A stretch of DNA of 64,000 nucleotides. Origin: Trichostrongylus colubriformis. Its lineage: Eukaryota > Nematoda > Chromadorea > Rhabditida > Trichostrongylidae. The stretch lies in assembly GCA_963978905.1 (NCBI GenBank), contig OZ022261.1, forward strand, positions 2,915,992 to 2,979,991, read 5' to 3'. The position numbers were made by a program, and so were the translations under genes. The notes under the pieces are model-generated. The model did no database searches. It was not told where the DNA came from and saw only the letters and a program-made list of their open reading frames with translations. Below are positions 36,135-48,521 of this stretch, piece after piece. Positions within the stretch are counted from its first letter, which is position 1, and each line of letters opens with the position of its first letter.

Positions 36135-36644
36135 GGTTGGACGGGAAGTTCTGGGACACCTTGTGAGAAAAACCTTGGTCTTGGTCCATTTTTCCGGTAA
36201 GTTTTGGCGCTCCGGTGTCCAATTGCCTGCAGTAGAGATCGGCAGTGGCTGTCGTGTTGGATGGTAACAGTTTCCTATTTTTTTGAAAATTTTCAAAAAA
36301 AAAAGTTTTTTTCTCAATGCAATTTTTTGAATATTTTCCTGTTCCAATTTGAGCCGATCGAGCCATCGGGCTGCCGCCATATGAGAGACAGTACCTGGGT
36401 CCATCGACTGGTTAATTTTGTTAGTGGCCTCGCATGCTGAGGAACCGAGGCGGTGTTCGTGAATTTCGCACCTTTCGCGAAATTGCCGTAAATTCACTGC
36501 TAGTTGAAGCCGTAGAGAATATGAATGTGCTATTCAGAAGCCCTTTTCAGACGCTTCATATACCCCCCACTACCAAATGCTCCCGAAGCTTTACAGGTTT
36601 CTACAGGAAAAAACAAAAAGTGTCCCAGAACTTCCCGTCCAACC
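36135..36644 (-). mobile_element. Internally deleted mariner, family 3 (510 bp)
   Basis: Perfect inverted ends GGTTGGACGGGAAGTTCTGG are flanked by TA (36133-36134 and 36645-36646). The minus strand holds an N-terminal scrap (HRLGSSACEATNKINQ, then GTVS) and a mid-protein scrap (LLPSNTTATADLYCRQLD), both typical of mariner transposases. The catalytic part is deleted. The duplicated arm has the empty site at about 44296. Confidence 0.88.
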
Positions 36645-37252
36645 TAATAGTTGGGGTGGGAAGAAAACACAGAAAACACTATGAGAGAATGGTATAGACA
36701 CTACGTTTGCATCCAAACTTGAAAAAGTAAGATTAAATTGAAGAGAAAAAATTCGATCGCCATTAGCATGGCGGTGGTATCGGGGCAGGGGAGAGGGTTC
36801 CGCGCCAATTATTGATGTCGCGATGGTATAGGCCATCATTATGTTCGAATGATAAGTCGGAGATCGAATAGCTTCTAAAGCAAGACCTACCACGGCATTT
36901 TGTGTTGTTTATTTGTAAGCATCTTGATTTACACCGTGAAATTCTCTACTCGGCCGTTCACCTTACAAAAATGTGTGAATGAAGGAAGGTCGCAAAAGGG
37001 AAGCCTCCATGATGGGGCGTTCCAACAATTTCCACTATACCTATATATGGCCGCAGCAAAAAAATAAACTTTTTAATTTTGAATCATTTAAATAAATTAA
37101 CAAATTATCTAAATGAATTAAATGTGAATTACTGAATCCTGGTTAGCAGCTTCCCTACTACTGAGCACTGCGCTGTACCTCGCATGCCAAACGCCACTGA
37201 CGAAGAGCGGTATGCAAAAAAGATAAAGTTATGTGGACATACTCAACGATGG

Positions 37253-37462
37253 GGTCAATGAAAGTCGAGGGGGAGGGACGCGAAATTTTCACCTAAAGCT
37301 CCTTTTCCTTCCTAGACTTAGGCTAAAGTAGGTAGTAGAGTAGACAAACTTTTTCCAATTAGGAGGAGGGGATATGAATTTTAGCCCGGGCCTAGTGAAG
37401 AAAAAGAGCTCAGACGTCGGTGAAAATTTTGCGTCCGCCCCACGACTTTGAGTGAACCCGAC
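37253..37462. repeat. Foldback repeat with poly-G/C ends, copy 2 of 3
   Basis: It starts GGGGTCAATGAAAGTCGAGG and ends CCACGACTTTGAGTGAACCC. In both arms there are GCTCCTTTTCCTTCCTAGAC and TTAGGCTAAA or their complements. It belongs to the family at 12862-13083 and lies inside duplicated arm A. Confidence 0.7.
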
Positions 37463-37837
37463 TATAAGGGGTGGCAAAGACTGCATATTATTGAATACAC
37501 ACTCATCCACACATCCAGTAGTGCGTCCCATTTTCCGTAGAAATCGGAGTTTGCCACTGTGCCGCCGATGGTGAGGCCCACTATCCGTCTCCGGATCTCT
37601 GCACACACTGTCATAGCCGACCATGAATTGTTTAAAAAAGTGCAAATGCAATGCAGTGCGAAATCGTTTTTATTCACCCAATTACCCACCCTTTCATCAA
37701 TCTAGTCCAAACGGCACTGCTTCTCCGACAACCTAACATACCTGTGTACCATCCCAGTAGAAGGACACACATACCGACAAATCGACCGAGAAACAGAAAC
37801 TCAAAGTTAGTGGTTCACATGATAGAAGGCTGGAAGG

Positions 37838-38465
37838 ATGAAATATCACTGGCTATTCTCAGAAATCGCGATCAGCTGCGATTCATGTCCGACAGAAGGC
37901 CGAGAAACTTCAAGCAATCGGATGAAAATGAAGCTCATTGCCATGGAAATTTCATGGAAATTTCACCATCATAGTTCAAATAACTCCTTCGTCTCAAAAA
38001 CAATGTTTTTCCAGGAATCCTGCGCGCAAAGCAGTGGAACATGCCATGGAACAGTCACTTTCTTCACTTCTGTTGTGTTGCGAGAACTGAATTTTCCACT
38101 TCCATACAGAAATAGCAGCGAAAGCGAGTGGTTCGAATCATTGGATTAATGAAATTTTTCGAGAAATACGCCCCCTTCCTCAATCTGCTCTCGAGATACG
38201 ACCCACCACCCCCAAATATATCCTGATTAACCACCCCCCCCCCCCCTTCCCACGAACCCATCTTGACGGTACTACATACGTCTTTACACAATTCCCTCCA
38301 AAAAATCATCAAAAAGGTGGATTGTCATGAATGTATTGCAAAATTCTCTCCCCAGAAACGACACCCCCTTCTCCTACCCAAAAAGACCCCCTTGAGGTTG
38401 TTTCACCCTGGAACGCACTCCATGCAAAATGCTCAGCATTCGTGTTCAAGCTCTCTAGGATATCT
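37838..38465 (+). repeat. Dispersed repeat R2, copy 2
   Basis: This is a diverged counterpart of 25425-26090. It shares CTGGCTATTCTCAGAAATCG, GAACTGAATTTTCCACTTCC, ATACAGAAATAGCAGCGAAA and GCAAAATGCTCAGCATTCGT in order. A run of about 14 C lies at 38236-38249. It sits between the two arms of the large duplication. Confidence 0.65.
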
Positions 38466-40825
38466 GCACCTTTAGTCCACGACTGGACTATGGTCTAACG
38501 TTTCAATGTTTGGCTGCCACCTTCCAGTCGAGTCGAGGATGCGGTCACTTGAGCTCCGTTCCATTTACTCCGTAATTTCCACTACAAGCAGTCCCATCGG
38601 ACTTTTTAGTTCCAGGAAACATCATTTTTCGATTCGCCCTTCATCCATTTCTTTGAAAACGAAATCCACGAAATCAAGCTCCATTTACCCGCACATGATT
38701 GAAGATTTTCTGAAACAGTTCAGAACTAGTGAATCCATGATCTGGGGAGTTTGACGACACCCTCAAAAAAATGGGAACCGATAGAGATCACGGGGATTTT
38801 TTTGGCCGACTATGGGATTTGAAAATAGAGATGTGGAGGATAAACTATAATAGAGAAAGAACGGAACAATTGTTTAAATACCCAAGAAATAGGACCCTCC
38901 TCTCACGTGCTTCACCCCCTGGATTACTCAAAGGGTGATGCAACGAGGACAGAATGTAGGCTAAGCTAGCCAGCCACGACGTTGTCCCGCCCTCCAAATT
39001 TACACGGCCATCTACGGCCATGCGACCAAAAATATTCAAATGAGGCTCTTCGATTTGTTCTTTCCCTCAAATCACCGTTTCTTTGAAATTCGCCATTTCA
39101 ATAACACAAAAATGTTTTTCCATTCTGATTTTCTTCATACCCTAAGCATGACCTTGAGAGCTTCAAAAAGATGTGATAAACTAATTCGTTCTTCCTGTAG
39201 CTTGGTCTGATTTACGGAGTCCTTGCTTTATTGAAGGAAATCTGGCTAATCGCTCACCTGGCACGAATCTAGTGCCGACAACGATCCCAGCCCACAGGCG
39301 CTCCGTGATCAGAACGGTACCACTATCGATCGATTGCTTCTTGGACTCAGAGAACACTTTTCCTGAAAATAATCCGGAAAGACAGATTGAATGAGATCAG
39401 CTGATACCAATCCTCATAATCAAGGCCTGTAGATCCTTGAAGGATTGAGGGCGTCGAGAGACGCTTACACTTTCCTCCAGACTCGTAAAACGTGCTCAAT
39501 GGAGAGAGAGCCAGCGACTTGCTCACACGGCCTTCGCTGGAGTCGTCCACATCGTACGGAATCGGTGGAACGGGATGACCACAGTTCCGCCTTCAGGTTA
39601 CTCCACAACCCATGGTTCGTGTCAAGTGACAAGACCAGTTGTTGCGGTTTTCGGGCGGATACAGAGAGTCTGTGAAAGCTCTCGTAGAACGGCGTCGAAG
39701 TGGTAACTTTTGACGATGGGACCTTGAAGGCATTTCTTCTAGAGAAGAAATCGGCCTATTCCATCAAGTGCACATTTCCAAAGCCTTCTTGGCTCTTTTC
39801 TCGTTACTAGAAGCTCGGTGATGAGGACTGGTGCAGTAAGTCGGTGGCAAGACTGAATCCGTAGGAGAAGACAATAATGTTGAAGGATTCTGTCATCATG
39901 CGGCTTTTATGGTAGATCGAAGTGGATGGAGTTTTCCAGCTGACCGTGTCCTTCGGGAGTTCCGAGTGGAAGAAACGCGAAGTGCTCCGAAAACTATAAT
40001 TTGATGACTTCGTTTCTTTCCTTAAACACTCCTCCTCCTCAAGTTCCTCTGTTCAGAAGCACTAGTCCGGTCCGGGGGAAAGATGTAGAAGGATTCAGGT
40101 AGTGCTACGGTTCCGATCTGATTCAAACGTTACACAAATACGGCCACATGGGGTGTGAAAAGTGAATAATTCTAAAAATGAAGTGTCAATGTGAAGAATA
40201 GGGGACATCACGTTCTGTGGCGTCACTGTCAATGTAATTTATTCCCTTCTTACACAAAAAAATAACCGCATTCCGGAACTTTTCCCTCTGGGCACAAATA
40301 AAATTTTTATTCTGCTTTGGTGCAGTACGGTAATAAGGCCACATTACATGATGCCTTTCCTTTTTCACATTGATTGGAAAAATGTTTAAAAAAAGCAAAG
40401 CTTAGCGCCAGATGTCCTCTGTTGTCGCCAGACGATCTTTCCATAGTGTTGCTCTTCGGATGCCAAAGGGTGTGCGACCTCGGGTGAGATACATGCATCT
40501 CCAACGCCAGTGGAATCCTCGGCGGTTACTTTTGCTTTTGGATTCTGGCAGTTGGTGAGTCGCTTCCATCTACACAATACCTGACCTTCCTTTTGCATGT
40601 ACCTGTCCTTACCTATAAACCGTATAGCCTCAACTCCATTTATTTTGCATCACAGGAAATAGTAAGAGGGACAAGATAGTAGTAAGAGCGAGAAAATTCG
40701 AGATAGAATTTCTCCAGAGTAACAATTTTGAAAAAAGCGATGTGAACAGTAAAAAAACAACAACAATCGATGAGCCCGAACTTTTCTTTCTCCCACCCAG
40801 GTGGAGGGGAGGAGGATAATTGATT

Positions 40826-42480
40826 ATTTATTTATTTATTTATTTATTTAAAAATACACTCACGCAAGTGTGCCCAAGTAAGGGAAAAAAGCATAATCCA
40901 ATGCAACATAGTAGACAACCAAAAGGAAAACCCAACACAACACAACATCAAAAATAGTAATAAAACATCACTAAGAACACACGATTACCAGCACGCAGGG
41001 AGAGAAGAGAAGGCAGGGCAATGATCAATGGCCCCTGCGAAAACCAAACAAAAGAGACAAAATTTGATCCACGGCTACTGGAGGTGAGTTTCTTCTAAAG
41101 CCAGGGTAATCAATCAAATAAAAGCAGAATAGTTCACCTATCACATGTACACAGATAACATGCACTGCACTACTGCTTATATACATGGTTATATTTGAAA
41201 TGACAAGGTGGATGGTGCTAGGGATAACACCACTCGACGAGAGCACTAGGGCATGCAAGTCGAACCACGGAATCAGATTTTCGGTTGTTAGGTATTCCCT
41301 ACCCCTAACAATCCGATTCCAGGTCCACCAATAAAAATCAAGATGGAAGCAGTGTGCACGCACCAAGCCATAGAAAGAAGAATCAAAACCAAGTGTAATT
41401 AGGTCAAGGCTGGAAGGAACCCGAACCTCACAGTATCATGAACCAAACTACAATGAACTAGAATAGCAGCACACAATTGGTAGTAGTAAGCAAAGGCCAT
41501 GATGGATAAGGAGCAAACCATAATCCAGAACCGAGAAGGGAAGACGGCAGGAAACATGATGTAAGACTATAACGTAGAAGGCAGCAAACCGGGGTGTAAA
41601 ACCATAGTTGCCTATTTCCAGTCGAAGATCCATAGAAGGTGTTGCATGACGATCGATGCACACATGTCGTACTACCCACGCGAATCGAAAGAACGAAGCT
41701 GCAGTTGCATGCTGTCGAAGCCATAGAGAGAGGGTGATAACATCGGCACACACGGTGATAGATCGAAGACGACGATGACGTTCAATGACCTATCAGAAGT
41801 TGTTGCGATGATGATGGTAGTACAGCGACCGCACATTGTAACCGAAATCGCCAGATATAGCTGAACCACACACCACCACATCGTTACCTCTACAACAAGT
41901 AAGGAAGCACTGCAATAGGATATAATCTTAACAAGCATCATCAAGACTTAAAACATGCAGCAAATCAATTTTCTCCAACCTCTGCTTGAAAATATGACTA
42001 TTTTTAGCACTCATAACTTCGCTGGGAAGTAGCTGGAACCATCGTGCAACGCGATAAAGAAAGAAATCAAATAGTCGACTAGCGTTCCTATTCTGAATTT
42101 TACCATAGTGCAAATTGAACCCATTACCTCGCTCGCTACCTGGTCTGAACACTCAATACTTGCTTGGGGTAAGTTTTAACTCTTTACGAAGTAACTGAAA
42201 TCCGAAAACAAGATCGGAGACTACTCTTCGATATCGCAAAGATCTCAGTCCAAGCCACTGCAGCCTTTCCTTGTAGGGAGGCAAATGTCGCCTACAGCAT
42301 CTCTTATGCACCCGAAGGAAAACCAGTCTGGTGAACACCTGTTGAACCTTCTCAAGTTTCAGTATATCCCTTCTAGCAAATGGATTCCAGGCTTGGGAAG
42401 CATATTCTACATGTGGAAGAACATAGGCTTTGTAGAGCCGGACAGGAATATCAGTTCTGTTACAACGGAAGTACGGTGAA
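40826..42480 (-). mobile_element. 5'-truncated CR1-like LINE
   Basis: The minus strand from 42480 encodes the C-terminal part of a non-LTR reverse-transcriptase ORF2: LYKAYVLPHVEYASQAWNPF, then DILKLEKVQQVFTR and ERLQWLGLRSLRYRR. After an in-frame TGA (about 42154) it continues GSERGNGFNLHYG, ... LLPSEVMSAKNSHIFKQRL. This order is characteristic of CR1/Rex-type LINEs. The 3' end is an (AAAT)n-type tail, seen on + as TTTATTTATTTATTTATTTA at 40829. The reverse-transcriptase catalytic core and endonuclease are absent. Confidence 0.85.
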
Positions 42481-44949
42481 CATTCAACGGTCAACGTTCA
42501 CTTGTTCAACGAACATAACGGTCAACGTTTGGAGTTGTTATTCATTCGTACTTGCAAAATGAACATAAACTTTCGCGACGGCAATTGCGGAAACGTATGA
42601 AGGATAAAGAAGATCGTCAGTGAATCGTAAAAGAACGATTAAGGAATTTGTGAAGAAAAGTACTGAAAATGTAGTTGCAGAATGGATGTGCTATGTAGTG
42701 AAAGGAGATGAAAGTGAGTTTTGAGGAAGGGCACCTATGCATCAAAGGTTGAAAGTTGCGCGACCACCTGAGTTAGCCTACGATGCGTAAAGGGAATCCA
42801 GATCCAGAAAGAGGATATTTCGGTTGACACCAGCAAGAGCGATTATCCAATAGACTCACACTTCCAATGGAGACTACCGGCGCCGCTGCAGAGATATTCC
42901 AACTTTATTTCCAGTGAAACTTTGAAAATCTGGCAATGAGGTAAAAGACATTTCAGTAGTAAAGACATTCGTCAGAAAACAAAGTAAAGAAGCCAATGAA
43001 AATGGGAGAACGATGTTGTTTTCCCGTGAGTCTAGCTGAGTAAACAGCACTGAAGTGAAGGAACGGGATCAACGCGAGAAGTCCTCAAGGAGGAGACATC
43101 TTTGTATTTCGGTAAGAGAACGAGTGGGGGTAGTACTTCGTGAGTAGACCGTAACAGATACTGTTATGTCTGGATTTTGAGGATCAGTGAACCGTTTTCC
43201 TCAACATGATGCTTGACCCTTCTTCTGCCCCACCCCTCCACATACATTGCGCCTGGCCCCATTATTCCCATCAGCCACGGCTTCCCTATGAACTCCTTTG
43301 ACTGAATAATTCTTCAATCAAAAATAAGTGGCTGTTAAGAAGTGGTGCTCTAGTGGAACTGCAGTTGACAGACAAGACAGTAACAGAAGAAAGAAAATCC
43401 ACAACAAATCTCGGGAGTTTAATTGAAAGAGAGAAAAACACGGGTCCCCAATCAATGAGTCCTAAACGTTCTTTTCGCATTTCCAAGGTGGCAGTGGCGT
43501 GGCTGGTTATCCAATGTTGATCAATTTTATCGATGTCCATACAGCGCCAGACCCTGCCTGTCCTAAATCTAACCACGGCTCTGTATCTCTGTATTACATT
43601 TTCCAGAGATTAGATAGATATGAGGGAGAGGATAAAATTTGGCATTTCTGGAAACTGCCCCCATAAGTGTTTTCCACCACGATACTCAGTTGTGTTGGTA
43701 GACAGCTGGGTACCAACATGAATGTTTGGATGGATCTGACGCTGCCCGCACTCTAAAAGAAATCTGAACTCGACGGTGCTGAAGATCCTCTAGAACTTCG
43801 GGGCTGGCACCCCCTTCGTAAATTGTGGCTCATGCTTCCTTGGAAGATAACGCCGTCGTGCGTTTAGAAGCACGAATTTCCTCAACAAAATCAGCAACAT
43901 GAAGGAGTTCAACGAGCGCAGTCGTAAAAAATTGCTGGCCGATCTTACCCAATGGTAAGTTTATTGAACATCATTTCCGAGCATTTCCTAATTTCTATTT
44001 TACTTGTGAGCTAACGCTCCTTCGCTCGAAAGTCGCAGCACTTTCCATTAGCCCAGAATGCCAGCATTGTCGACTTTCTAGTTGATCTTGACGTCTTTCC
44101 GATCAAAGGGAGGGAAGAATGTGGAAGGAAGTTAGCACCTTACTAACACTCCCTTGAACATCACCATGCGCTTGTCCATTCCTTGCTTTCCTTTCTTTTC
44201 TTCGCTTAATCCTACCTTCCACCAAGGGTCCTTCCTTTTAGCTCCGATCCTCCACACCCTGTCTCTTCTGCCCAACTATCTCTTCAAAATCAAGGTGGTC
44301 GGGGATATGAAGAAGAGACGGTGAGAGAGAATGGTGTGGACTCCACGTACCCATCAAAACTTGAAAAAATGTGGATAAAATAAAAATAAAAAGAATCAAT
44401 CGCCAATTAGCCTGGCGGTGGCATCGGGGCAGGGAAAAGAGTTTCGCGCCAATTATTGATATCCCGATGGCACAGGCCATAGCCGTCTTTGATTGAATGG
44501 CCGGAGATCAATGGCTACTTCAGCAAGGCCTACCACGGTGTTTTGTGTTGTTTATTGTAAACAGCGGAACAGTCACTCTTGATTCATACAACGAGATTCT
44601 CTACTCGGCCATTCACCTTACAACTATGGATGGATGGTCGCAAAAAGAAACCTCCGTGATGGGTCGCCTTCAACGATTTTCCTCAATACCCATATATGGC
44701 CATGAGAGAGGTTCAAGAAGTCTCCAAAGCCAGAGCTTTCCCAAAGGTTTACTGAACCCTGGTTAGCAGCCTCTCTACTACTGAACACTTTGCTGAGGTC
44801 GAGGTTGTTTCATCAAGGTGTTGAGGAATTCACAGAAGATCTGCTGTTTTTCACAAATCAGTTTTGGCTACACGATGTTCCTCGCACGCCACACGGCACT
44901 GACGAAAAGCGGTATGCGAAAAGGACGAAGTTAATTGGACATCCAAACG

Positions 44950-45168
44950 ATGGCATCATGTGGAGCGGCAGAAACTCAAAATTTTCATCCAAAGCTTCTT
45001 TTCCTTCCCAGGATTAGGCTAAAGCAGATGAGCTAGATACTTTTTCATGTAAGTGGAGGGGACATGAATTTAGCCTACAACTAGGGAGGGAAGGGGCTTA
45101 GAGGTCAGTGAAAACTTTGCAATCCCTCTCCCCCCCCCCCCCAAGACTTTGAGTGGCCTCGACTATAT
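44950..45168. repeat. Foldback repeat with poly-G/C ends, copy 3 of 3
   Basis: It contains CCAAAGCTTCTTTTCCTTCC and GATTAGGCTAAAGCAGATGA at the left, and GGGAAGGGGCTTAGAGG and a run of about 13 C before AAGACTTTGAGTGG at the right. It is the duplicated-arm partner of 37253-37462. Confidence 0.68.
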
Positions 45169-45523
45169 AAGGTGTAGCAAAGACTGAGTATAACTTATTG
45201 TATACACACTCATCCACACATCCATTGGTGCGTGTTGTCATAGAAATTGGAGCTTTGGAGCTCACCTCGGCGCCTTGGTGTATGTTCGTAGAACACTGCA
45301 CTCTGCATGAAACCCAGCGCATTCCACATTATCCGCTTTCTCTTCCTTCTTCCGTATATACCACCCACACAGCTCTCTATCTGCTTCGTGATGTTTTGAA
45401 AAAGACCAAGTGAGCTTCGCGATCTACATCGCATTACGGGGCATCTGTGAGGACCGGCTGTCGGTAAAATTGGGTGGACAGAAGTTGCTCAACGAAGTGT
45501 TTGGCGACAGTAGCCTCTCTATA

Positions 45524-46445
45524 AAGGGTGTCCCAAAATTATGGGCGCCTGAACTCGTGATTCTTCGGATTCCTCTATACAATTGTATCAAACCTTTTTC
45601 TTTCATTTGCTGCTCAGTAGGTGCACAGGATCTTCTTCTACCATGGTGCATGCTTGTCGGGGTGAGGCTCATGGTATTTTAGAGAATTCAGGAGTTTTTC
45701 AAATACACTTGGTGGTTATTCGCTTCAACGGTGACACGCATCTCGCCGTACTTTTGTTCGAGCGAAAAAATTTCCACGTCCTGAACCGTTCAGGGCAACC
45801 ACTGTGGCCAACAACGTCTGGTAGAGTATACCATGCCGATAGTGTTTGGATTCCAGCAATCGGGTCCCAGTAATGATTGAGGGTCCAATGATGACACGCT
45901 GTTGGTTTCCGTCGATTTCGGCGTAAAGCTTGTGAATGTGAACATGAAGAACACACTGCTACACATATTGGAGCATTGGCCTCACTAGTATTCCGCAACA
46001 ACACTTGGTAAATTTAGCGGCATGGCGCTCAAGTTTATAGAATCAAATTGATACAAGAGCTAATGCCGACCCGATTTGTTCGAATTCATCACTTTTCCAA
46101 ACGTCCGTCAAATCTGCCAAAAAATGATTCCATTGATCTCGTGCCGGGGTTCAACAAGAACAAGGTCTGACGAGTCAGCCACCCTAGTATGGAATTACAT
46201 AAGGTAGCCCTGAGAAAGATTTGAAAAGGAAGTATGTATGGAAAAAGTTGCGTGTCATGGGTGGTTGAGTGATAGAGGGACTTTGAGCTTGTATCCTTGT
46301 CGGGGCAGAGAAACTTATGATATGACTGCTGTGTCTTGTTACACAAGATGTGAGTAAAGTTGTGAATGGGTTGATTTTTCATTCACTCTATTGACGCCAA
46401 CAAAATATTGCAATACATTGGGGCACATAATTTTGAGACACCCTG
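45524..46445. mobile_element. Tc1/mariner-superfamily element of unknown type (922 bp)
   Basis: The left end AAGGGTGTCCCAAAATTATG and the right end, read inward, CAGGGTGTCTCAAAATTATG are inverted. TA flanks both sides (45522-45523 and 46446-46447). Internal frames up to about 100 codons occur on both strands, but I could not identify a D34D/E motif, so the copy is non-autonomous or too decayed. Confidence 0.7.
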
Positions 46446-46447
46446 TA

Positions 46448-47980
46448 AATCTATGGATTTTACATTTGTGACGCTGAAGTGCCCATTTACACCCCTCACC
46501 ACAAATGCCCATCGTAGCAACATGAAACGATCTGCATGCTATGCGCTCTATGCTCCGGAAGCTTTGTCCTCTCACTGGTGTAGTACATCACATTGTCCAC
46601 TCTTCCGTACGAAAATCGACAAATACGGTCGATGGCACCTGATGCTGCAGAGTTTCAACTTTTACGAATGTAACCATTGAAGGGTATATCACACACTTTC
46701 CGGCCCTTTACACTGTGACTGTTGATTTCTCGATGTCAGCCATTATGACTTCATAAAATTTTCAGTACCGCATTTGCACTTACCTACTGGTGGACTCGCT
46801 AAACATCTCCTGGTTTATATGCGTATAGGTTCAGGCTAGAAGATTTCGACTTCTTGAGCACTCACTCAACGGTATGGTTGATAAGCCGTTATCAGCCTTA
46901 GGCTCAAAAACCAATCTTTTCAACCAGTATACCAGCTTGTTCTCCGTCTACCATTTTAATTTGGTATATTTTTGTCACGGTTAAACATAACTCAGCTTTT
47001 ACACGGTCCCCAGACGGCTATGTAGAGGAAGTATAATCCCTCATGAGTGAACACGACTCCATCTATTGCATGCTCCGCTCCTGAAGGCGGGTCTCTCTTA
47101 TATATGTATACATACCCTACCTGCGACAAACACCATAAACTTGCCTTTACTCCTTTACCTTCCTGACGACGGCCGCGCTCTTTTGGAAAGACTTACAGAA
47201 TTCTCCACATAAACACCGAACATTTAAACGCATGTCCACCCTGAGTGGACGGAGGATTTCCACATGGTCCATGTGCGCTCTTTACATACCCTACTACCAT
47301 GACCCACCCAACCCAAAGTTAACCCAACCTCTCCCGCTTGTTTCTCAGGTAATGTCGAGTTCCGGGTGGACAGACAAACAAAATAACAGGCAAACCAAAC
47401 TCCTGGTTTATATATAGGTCATGATGAAAGACAATGGAAGGTTATGATTTCTAGGCTGCTCTGTAACCGAGTTTCGAAGTTAATCGTGGTGAGCACCGCC
47501 TACTCGGAGCTTGCTTCGCCCACTAAAGGCGGGCCTGTCTTAACTACACAGATACAAACTCCCTCAACTCGCCTTCATCCAAGTTTTCTCGACGTTCGGA
47601 ACGGCCTATAAAGGAGTCTGAGGAATCGGTCTTTCTCGGGAAGGAAAACGTGTTGGATCCTTCCATCTTACTCAGTCTAATCAGCACTGCTGTTATGCAA
47701 GCGATGATCATCGAATAATTAGCTCAACTTTCGGATAGATAAGAAAGTCGGCTTTCTCTCCGGGGTTCCATCGTATCTAGGTGTGGTTCCTAACGACCCC
47801 CATCTCATGCTCAGCGCGTCGGGGGGGGGGGGGAAGGGGAGGGCATTTATATTGCATGAGAACAATTTCTGCACTATGGCTATACGTATCAGCCTTCCCC
47901 TTCAGAGCTTGTTAGAACTCTATACCCCTTAACCTTTTTTGTTTTTCTGGATCTTGAAACACTCAGATAATCTCTAACAA
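46448..47980. other. Unassigned stretch with a composite-repeat relative
   Basis: From about 47075 to 47417 a distant relative of the composite repeat is visible: GCTCC...GGCGGG words, CCATGTGCGCTCTTTACATA, then GACAGACAAACAAAATAACA and CTCCTGGTTTATATATAG as its 3' terminus. A G-run of 12 is at 47821-47832. No gene is recognised. Confidence 0.45.
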
Positions 47981-48521
47981 GGAAGGCACATCAGGTCATG
48001 GTGAGCTTTCTCAAAACGGTTTTTTTGCATTTTATAGGGTCACATACAAGAAGCAAAAAACCGGTCTCAAATTTGGCTAAATGGTTTTGGGGGGACCAGA
48101 AAATAGTTGATGGTTCGGTCCCCACTGAGGACAAATTTTTGCATTTTTCTAGTTTTCATCCATTTGTGCTCATGTAAGACCATACGTGCACAATATGTGC
48201 AAAATCAATTTTTATTCTACCAGGGAACCGTTATCTCCTGTACTTTTGCGTACTAAGCGAATGATTGGTTTGGACCTGCCAACGCTCATAACAGGAGAAC
48301 TAGGGGTTTTCCCGCAAAGTACGTGTGATATTCATGCTCAGGGGGTCAAACTACCCTGGATGACAAATTTTTAGCCTAATCGTCGTTTGGACCCAAACTC
48401 GGAAAATTGGGCGACGAATAGTACTACTACTGCCATAGTACAGAGCACTCAACGAAAGGAGCTCGTTAGCCGATATAAGGAAATATTTGCTATCTTTTGC
48501 CTTCGCATGATGTTGCTATTA

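Larger units (their letters stand above)
32750..37560 (+). repeat. Large direct duplication, copy A
   Basis: Block after block matches copy B (39075-45260) in the same order and orientation. Examples are ATCCCAGCCCA.TGGCGCTCCG (32941 and 39283), AAAGCAAAGCTTAGCGC (34023 and 40391), CCACGGCTC around 35413 and 43573, and CTATCTCTTCAAAATCAAGG (36109 and 44275). Copy A contains a mariner (36135-36644) and a mariner end (34761-34821) that B lacks. It lacks the LINE in B. No gene is recognised in it; the 151-codon frame at 33544-33999 is not kept in copy B. Confidence 0.8.
39075..45260 (+). repeat. Large direct duplication, copy B
   Basis: This is the counterpart of 32750-37560. It is longer because a LINE fragment (40826-42480) and a flank of about 400 bp at its 3' side are inserted. 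Divergence from copy A is substantial, with many substitutions and indels, so the duplication is old. There is no recognisable host gene. At 44660-44900 it keeps about 100 bp that copy A has lost or replaced with an AT-rich tract (37066-37130). Confidence 0.8.
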
